Below are positions 12,901 through 22,100 of a DNA stretch of 64,000 nucleotides, piece by piece (positions within the stretch are counted from its first letter, which is position 1; every line of letters starts with the position of its first letter). A program made the position numbers and the translations under genes. The stretch lies in the NCBI GenBank assembly GCA_025267735.1, contig CM046295.1, forward strand, positions 22,538,938 through 22,602,937, in the 5' to 3' direction. The stretch comes from Mactra quadrangularis. Its lineage: Eukaryota > Mollusca > Bivalvia > Venerida > Mactridae. The notes under the pieces were generated by a model that saw only the letters and a program-made list of their open reading frames with translations, was not told where the DNA came from and did not search any database.

Positions 12901-15900
12901 CTCTCAGAGTTCTTAGCTTGTTATACCCCCGCTTCGAAGAAGAGGGGGGTATACTGTTTTACCCTTGTCCGTGCGTGCGTGCGTTCGTGCGTGCATCCGT
13001 CCGTCCGTTACAAAATTTCCGTCGCAGTTTTCTCAGCAACTATAACATGCAGCAGCCTAATACTTTGCATATTGCTTCATACCATAGTCCCATGTGGTGT
13101 AAAGCGATTTCATGCTCCTTGCTCATCTACTTCCTGTTTGTCGCATATTTTTAGATTTTTGCGGGGGTATCACTAGTGAGCATTAGTTCACAGATTTACT
13201 TGTTGGTTTTACAACGAACTCCTATGGAATCCCTACTCAGTTATTCTGAGTTTCCCCTTAATGATGTGGATTCCTGTAATGACATTAATTTTAGATACAC
13301 ATTTGTGGTCATAAATTGTGATAAACAATTCATAATTCATGGAGACTCAAATTCACATAAGAATGGGCAATTTTGGGGGACTCTGATGGAATTCCAAGCC
13401 AAGAATCTCTGAGAGTCCTCCCAAGTTTTTGTGATCCTTGCAACACTGTTAGTGTAGAACCTTGTGTAGTCTTCATGTAAGAGTTGCTTAATGTATAACA
13501 TATACAGGGGTTCATACAGGTTTTAATGTACTTGAAAATGAACCAAACCTTGAAAAATTCTAATTTGATAAAAAATTCTCTTAAATTTTATAAACTTGGA
13601 TAAGATTGTTTAAATATCACATGTTATTCATTATTGGGTACCAATCTGCTAAGCTGAAACATGCAGATGTGATTGCTAAAGAGCATAACAGTGACCTCTT
13701 CATTTGTTAAATTTGTAGTGGCCCCTATATATTTGTAAAAGGCCCATAATGTTACTATTTAATGAAATGTTATATTTGTTACAGATGTAGTGGCCCCTAC
13801 ATTGCATATGATAGTGACCCCTGTAGATGGCTCATCTATCAATGTGTCATGGACCTGTGAAACCATATACACTGTGGAGAACTACATGGTTGTCTTGGAG
13901 ATGATACCTACTGGTCAGGTTGTCTCCTCTAAGACTGTGGCAGCTAACGTGTCCCATGTGTTGTTTACTAAGTTAGGTAAGAAGAAATTCATAGTTCCTA
14001 CCTTCTACTAAAGTCTGATAATATGCTTTTCTTGGCAGCCATATTTGTAAGCCAAATAAGGGGATATGTTTGTTACTATTAGCTCCAGAATGGAGCCACC
14101 AGGCTAGCTTAATTGGTAGCACGCAAGTCTACTGATCGAGGGGTAGTGGGTTTGATTCCAGGGCTGGGCATACTTAAGCTTGGTCATGAAATTATTTCTA
14201 AGGCCATTCTCCCTCCTACCAATGATTTTTAATTATGTAGGGCAGTTGTCAGTCACTGAAGAAAGTATGTGCTCAGTAGTTAGTTAACAGCTAAATCCAG
14301 AGATTTAGCCTTTCCAGGAGGAGTGAGTAGGCTGACTGACTGCCGTTATATGACCTATACAGTGTTGCTACAGCGTTAAACCTAACAAACTTAAATGTTC
14401 TGGAGCACTAGCCCAATGTATTGTTATATAGTGTGGGGCAAAAGGATAAACTAGGCTGACTCTATAAAGTAATTTTCTCTAGCCTGAATCATTTTCCCTT
14501 ATCACAGGCTTATGGCTAGTGAGTTTTTTGGGCTGGTAAGTAATAATAGTGTCTCTATTATGCTTTTATTATACCCCCGCTTCGAAGAAGAGGGGGGTAT
14601 ACTGTTTTATTTTTAGTGTATCAAAATGTTATCTTCATAATTATTGGAAGAAAGGTTTTATCATGGAAAAATCCTTTGATTTAGGTTTAATAAGTTTGTT
14701 CTAACCTTGCTGAACAATCCATCCATCTCGAGTCTGTGCATGTGTGTGTTCTTTCTTAAAATATCATTAGAAAAACCTCCATTTTGTAGGGGGGTCTGGC
14801 CAGACGTACGTGCATCCATAGTCAATAATTGTTTAAAGATTCATCTTCTATACAGCTAATAATGATAGTATGATTAGATTGTGTGTCAGATGCTCTTAGA
14901 ATCTTGTTCTCAGTTAATTGGTTCAGGGTCCTCGGGACCCTCTTTTCCATGAAGTCCTATGTGAAGAAAATATAACAAAATGAATTTTGTATTTTAGATG
15001 AGAGTAGTTTGTACAAGATCACAGTAACTGTATCGACAGATAACAATCTTGAGTCTGAAGCCGTAGATGAGTTCAGCTTTACTAACGTACCAAAGCTACC
15101 ATGTCCAGAGAACGTGCATGTATCATTGATATCATTCAATCATGTAAACATTGAATGGGATCAGCCTGAATCTGATATTGAAATCTTATCATTTACGGTG
15201 AGGTACAAACCTGTGGGTGCATCTAACAATCTTTATGAGATATGGTAAGTTGAATCTTCCCAACAGTGTCTAGGCTTACTTAACTTGGCCCTTTTGTAGG
15301 CAGGCCCCTTTTTAAAATTTCTTATTCATGCGGATTTACCAAAATTTAGTGTTTACCTTGGATTGTTAATTCCCCTGTAAATGAAATTGCAATAAAAACT
15401 CCTTAAATGTACTACATAAAGTAAGTCCCAGCCCTACTTATAAATACATTTGTTAGATGTCATTCTGATGAAATCTTCTGCACAAAATATTTTTGCGACA
15501 GATAAAGTAAACCTATAACTAATTTAGACCTCAATCCCCTTTCTAAAAAAGTATAAGTAAAATTCCGCTATCCTTTTTTTAAGTTTTATACAATTCGTTA
15601 CAATTGTTACTAATTTCTTAAGTATTATTGGGAAATTTCATTGGAATTTTTTGCTTTAATTGTTAAACTTATAAATTAAGAAAACGGAAACATTTCTTTA
15701 AAAATTGTTACTTTGTTAGTTGAAATTATCAAAATTATTGAAAACAAAGGAAAAGATTTTCCATTTCTGTTGCTGTCACTATCCCCCCACAAGGGACCTG
15801 CCATGTTTATCTAAAAGCAAAAAACTAGGACTGACAACAATCTACAGTCTGAAACAGTGGTTGAGTTAAGGTTTACTAATATGCCAAAGTGAACATTAAG

Positions 15901-16108
15901 ACTGACTATAGATATTGTTAAGTAAGAAGAAGTAGCTTTTGAACATTTTTTCAATATGATAAGAGCACTAAAGACTGACTATAGACATTGTTAAGTAAGA
16001 AATTAGCACTTTTGAACATATTATCGATATGAAAAGAGAACTATACAAATGGGGTATATAATAATGATAATAATAATAATGATATTGATAATGATAATGA
16101 TAATGATG

Positions 16109-16143
<35 letters not shown>

Positions 16144-19100
16144 TATAATTATAAAAGAAACACATGTTTGTATATTTTCAGTTCTACTGATAGTTATTTA
16201 CTTGAGAATCTTCTACCTTACACAAGCTATGAGATATCTGTTAGAGCTAATGGTCAGAAGATTGTCAGTCCATACAGTGACATTGTTACTGTACAAACTT
16301 ATCCTGGATGTAAGTATATCATTAGTCAGTCCATACAGTGACATAAAAGCGCGCAGTCGGAGGGCATCAGAAAGTTGATAATTTAATTGTAATTCTCTCT
16401 ACATAGAGTAAAGCCATTGTAGAATGGGTAACATTGCCTGTAATGTGGCCTGCTTTTCTGCTTTAGAATAATCACTACAAAACTTCCCCTTATATATTTA
16501 GGTTTAATCTCATTTGCCATTTTCAATAACTTTATACCTGTATCTACGTTCTGACCATTTTCAATTAATGATTAACTCTTTCTCACAAATTTTTTTATCT
16601 GTTTCACTGTTTCCAATAAACCTTTACTTGTCTTTCTCGATTTTCATCTTTTTTGTCTCACATTTTCATTGTCGTTTTTTACCTATTTTTCACAATTTTC
16701 AATAAATATGTACCTATTTCTAACCATTTTCAATTGATGTTTACCAGTTTGGGCTCCAATCATAACTTCATCTTTATTTTAACTGTTGCAGATCCATCAG
16801 AACCTCAGAATGTTCAAGTGAAGGCCGTCTCCAAGGATACCGTCAGTGTAAAATGGGATCAACCTTCCAAACCAAATGGTCCTGTGGAGTTCTACACTTT
16901 ACTTTATTCAAGTGTATCAAATAAATCGGACGACCTTTGGACTAAGGTTAAAATTGATGGTTCCGCCAAATCAGCTGTGGTTAAAGTTGGTGAAGTCAAG
17001 GCTAAGAATTTGTTCTTTAAGATATATGCTCACACATTGACAGGCGATGGTAAAAAGTCTGCAATCATTCAACTGGATGCTGAAGCATTCACTGCAGGTA
17101 AGAAGATAAGTGAGAAGTGTTAGGATAAATCTATAAGTCTGGCCTTCTAACAAAACAATTAAGACCTTTTGAGCTCACATGAGCACAAATTGCTCAAGGT
17201 GAGCTATTGTGGGGGTCTGACCAGGGATCACAAGATTTACAAAAGTTATATAAGGAAATGTTTAAAAAGTTCTTCTAAAAATCTTCAAGGCCTAGAACCT
17301 TGATATTTGGCATGTAGCATCAAGAAAATGCTTTACAAAGAGTGTTCAAACTATACCCCGGGGGTAAAAAATGGCCCCGTCCCAGAGGTCACAGGGTTTA
17401 CTTAAGAGTTATATTAGGAAATGTTAAAAATCTTCCTTTCAGAAACTTAATGGCTTAGAGCGTTCATATTTGACATGTATCATCATATTAAGGTTCTCTA
17501 CAAAGATAGTTCAAATTATGCCCCTGGGGTCAAAATTGGCCCTGCACTTGGGGTCAAAATTGGCCCCGCCCAGGGGTCACAAGATTTTCATAGAGTTATA
17601 TAAGAAAATAATAAAAAATCTTCATCTCAAAAATGACAAGGCATAGAGCCTTGATATTTGGCACGTAGCATCACTACAAAAATATAATGATAAAATGTAT
17701 TTTGTCTTACAGCTGGTTCCAAGGTAGGAGAGGCCTCATCTCGTATCAACATACTGGGCATCATTATAGGAACAGTTATTGGACTTATCATCATCGTTGT
17801 TTGTGCATTTTGTCTTTGTATGTGCAGAAAAAGGTAGGGATCATTTATTTATACTGGGTCAAAAGTCGTGTCAACACAATTAAGGTTATTTAACGAGCAG
17901 TCAGCGCGCCTAACCTAACTTTCCTAGACCATTGTCTATTACAAGTACTCACCTACCTTTTCCACAAGATCTGCAACTTCTCCGTATTTAGTAGAAGATG
18001 AGAAAACTGCACGCCGACGGGACTGACAATACTGTCTTTACTGTCCAGTTTTTTCATTGTAACTTAAAGCTTACAAATATTTTCCTCGCCAAAATTGTTT
18101 TGCAGTCTTCTTAATTTTTCACAGCACACATAATTCTTAGCCACTACTGTACCTTGAAAACTATATAAAATAATATTGTCAAATTTCCATGGAAGGGTAT
18201 TTGTACATTACATAGTTTAACATGACCGGAAACTACTTGTTTATAATCATTCTTAAGGAAACCCGGGTAAATAGCGCAGTTGGTAGCAGGGATTTGGAAT
18301 CTCGGGCCCGAGGGGGTGCGGGTTCGAATCCTACCCGGGGAGGTTATACCCTTCCATGAAAATTTGACAATAATGTCGATTTTCCTCCATTGATTAGATA
18401 ATATGGAGAAGTTTCCGGCCTTGTGGAAGGGTAGGTGAGTACTGGTTATAGACAATGGTTTAGGAAAGCTAGGTTAGGTGCGCTGGACGCCGTAAAATGA
18501 CCTTAATTGTGTTGACACGGCGTTAAATCTATAAAAAAATTAAAAAATAAAAAAAACATTCTTGAGGTGATCCTTTTATAGGAAAAAGTTAATGTGACTT
18601 CTTTATTAATAACATCTATAAAGAAGACCTCGGTATTTACAGATTTTTCATCAAATGAAGCAAGGAAACACTCTAATTGCTCTTTATTTTAAGAAATAAC
18701 CCTAATTAAGTGAAAAATGAACCTTTTATAAAAAGCGTTTTTAACGAAGCCTGCTTGGAAGCCTGTTTATTAGTGTCAACTATACTATAAAATTTGAAAT
18801 GCAGCCTGAATTAGTATATTAGTATGCATTACTTTACTTTGCAGATGTTATGGTGAACAGAGTTCAAGGCAACCCTCCACACAACCAACACATTTCCATG
18901 GTAATGGACACATACCTGGTAACGGTAACGGTCATGCTGTACAAATGTCTGAGAGTCCACCTACTGTTAACATATACGAAATGGAGGCATACACGCCAAT
19001 GTTACATAGTCTACCGGAAAATGAACACTCTGACTCTAAAGTAAGTATAGATGTTGGAATAGATGATGTGGAAAAAGGTGAGTTGGGAATAGGTAAGCTC

Positions 19101-22100
19101 AGAAAATTTGCAATTGGAATGATGGAGGTTATACGAGTTGAGCTTGGAAAAACTGAGGTAGGAAGAGTTCTAGGTTAGAAGAATTGAGCTTGGAATAGGT
19201 GAGATTGGAAAAGTTGAGATTGGAATAGGTGAGATTGGAAAAATTGAGGTAGGAAGAGTTCTAGGTTAGAAGAATTGAGCTTGGAATAGGTGAGATTGGA
19301 AAAGTTGAGATTGGAATAGGTGAGATTGGAAAAATTGAGGTAGGAAGAGTTCTAGGTTAGAAGAATTGAGCTTGGAATAGGTGAGATTGGAAAAGTTGAG
19401 ATTGGAATAAGTGAGATTGGAAAAATTGAGATTGGAATAGGTGAGATTGGAATAAGTGAGATTGGAAAAATTGAGATTGGAATAGGTGAGATTGGATAAG
19501 TTGAGATTGGAATAAGTGAGATTGGAAAAATTGAGATTGGAATAAGCGAGATTGGAAAAATTGAGATTGGAATAGGTGAGATTGGAAAAATTGAGATTGG
19601 AATAGGTGAGATTGGAAAAGTTGAGATTGGAATAGGTGAGATTGGAAAAGATGAGATTGGAATAAGTGAGATTAATAGATTGTAGATGTCAGTGAGATTA
19701 TAGATATAAGCTTGGAAAAGATGGGGATAGAATAGGTGAGATTGGATAAGTTAAGCTTGAAAAAGTTGAAGTTTGAAAAGTTGATGTTGGAATTGTTGAG
19801 ATTGGAATAGGTGAGCTTATAATGTTTGAGATTGAACTAGTCAAGCTTATAAAGGCCGTACTTGAATTATCGAAATTGGTTTTGTCAAGATAAAAGGTTT
19901 TTTTAAATGTATACAAGATTTAAGTAGAATGAACTTGTTTTTTATCCAACTTATGTCCCCAATTTTATGTGATGTTTTTCAGAATGTATGCTAGTTTATC
20001 TTTTGTTCTGATTTCATCAGTATATTTACTAATTTCCCTAAATTTGTGCTAATTTTAACAAAATACATGTATTTGCTCTTTCTTTAAGCACTTGATAATT
20101 TTAACCAGCTCTTTACTAATTTTTCTTAATTGATTTTAATTTTGTCTAAACTCATGTTTATTTGTCCTAAAAATGGTTATTCTCTGTTAGTCTATGCTGG
20201 TTTCAATAAATCCATGGTAATTTTACTTTTATTTCTGCTGTTTTTAATCTTTGCTAGTTTCTTTAAATTCATGCTAAATTTTCCAATCTGTACTTCTAAT
20301 CTGTGCATATTATTGTGTATTATTTTCAGGGTGGTGGTGACAGTAATGTTATACTTACACCTAACGGTGCTAAACTAAATGGTTTTGTACCATTTAAACA
20401 TAATGGTATAGTCAATGGACAAATACAGAATGGTCACATGACCTCCTATTTACCTAGCCAATACAAGGAACAGAATATTGATGCTGAGGTAAAATTTAAT
20501 GATACATTTTTATATGCCTCTAACTTTTAAGTAAAATATATACGTCTTATTCGCTTCAAGGTATGTGGTTAGTTACTATACAGGGCTCATCATCTAATGT
20601 TAACTCTATGGATTCTGATAGAATTGCTAGTCAGTTGTCGAGAGACACTTCATTAATTTCAGAGATTAAACTAATTAAGTACAGATTTGAAGTTAACATA
20701 ACTAGGTATTTTTTCAAGAATCGTGATGGTACCGTCAGCTAAGAGCCACTGGGATTCCTCCCAAGGTTTTTTATATCAACGGAATCGTTGGATTACTGTT
20801 TAGTGTCGAACTGGCTTTGCTAATTAAAGTAGATCTAAAACTTTTTTGTTACAGACTTGCTGACAAAGAGCCTCCATATTTGGCACGTACTATTATTAAA
20901 GATCTTCTGTTAAAATTGTTTTATCTATGCCCCTGATGTCAAAATTGACCACATCCTATGGATAAGAAATTTATAACTGTCTGACTGCCTTTTTACCAGA
21001 TTAACACATTCATACCTTCTCAAAAGAGAGGAAGCACCTAAATGTATACCATGTGACGAGCAGTTCAATGTAATTTGTAAAACACGTTTTCACTGACTGT
21101 CAGGATCTTCAATACATCCGTGACAAACATTTTAAGGTTAACTCACTTAAATAACTTTTTGAGTCAGTATCATCATATGCAATACTTAACTTTTCGAAGG
21201 AAATAAATATATATAATAAAATATAGGATTTAAAATCATTACTATCGATTGAATTAATAGTATCATCAAATGTTTTTGGCGCGATATGACCTTTTTGTGT
21301 TGGTGCGCTGCAAAACCCAAACAAACAAACAAACAAACTGACTGCCTTTAGACCTGGGTCTTTGGTTAGTGACCCTAGTGCCCAAGTTCCAATAGATTTG
21401 GATAGAATAACTTGATTTAACTATTTTAACTAATTCTGTCCTTAGATGACCTGAAAAAAATGCATTACTTGTTCGTCAAATATTTAAAAAAATCCATGCT
21501 TTAAATGGGAGATATTATCTGTGTTTCTGATAGATGAAGTGTCTGGTAAATGATGTGACTGGACCATTTATATAGCTAAGTGGTAGTTGGGCAATTTTTC
21601 TAATGAATGAAGTGCCTGGACCATCAATATAGCCGAATGCTAAATTTTTCTGATAAATTAAAAGGGTTTGGACAATTGACATATCAAAGGTTCATACAGG
21701 CCAAACATAAAATTTATTTGGTCTGCACAACTAACTGTAACGAAAACTTCTGTTTTGACACATATTTTAGGATGCATTAATATTTATATTATTGATATAT
21801 TTAATTTTAAGTGACATTTTTTTCTCAAGAATTAAATTTGCTTTCTGTTTGTTTGCATTTAACTTCTGACTTCGAATCCGGAGATCGTGGGTTCGAGCCC
21901 GGTCGTGGTAGGTCATACCCTATACATGAGTTGTCGGCCTCATGGTAGGGCAAGTTAGTACTGGTGATAAAAAGTGTCAAGGAAACCTATAGTAGGAAGA
22001 ACTGGCCATCATATATATGACCTAAATATGTGTTGAATATGATGTTAAACCCAATTAAAAAAAGTTTGCATTTAATATATATATATATTAAACAACTAGA

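Noticed and set aside
12801..13176. 117- and 98-codon open frames as an exon
   Set aside because: They run across the true exon end, the 'tataccccc' repeat and its GTGC microsatellite.
15968..16378. His/Tyr- and Ile/Met-rich open frames on both strands
   Set aside because: Products of the GATAAT microsatellite; the true exon here begins at 16182.
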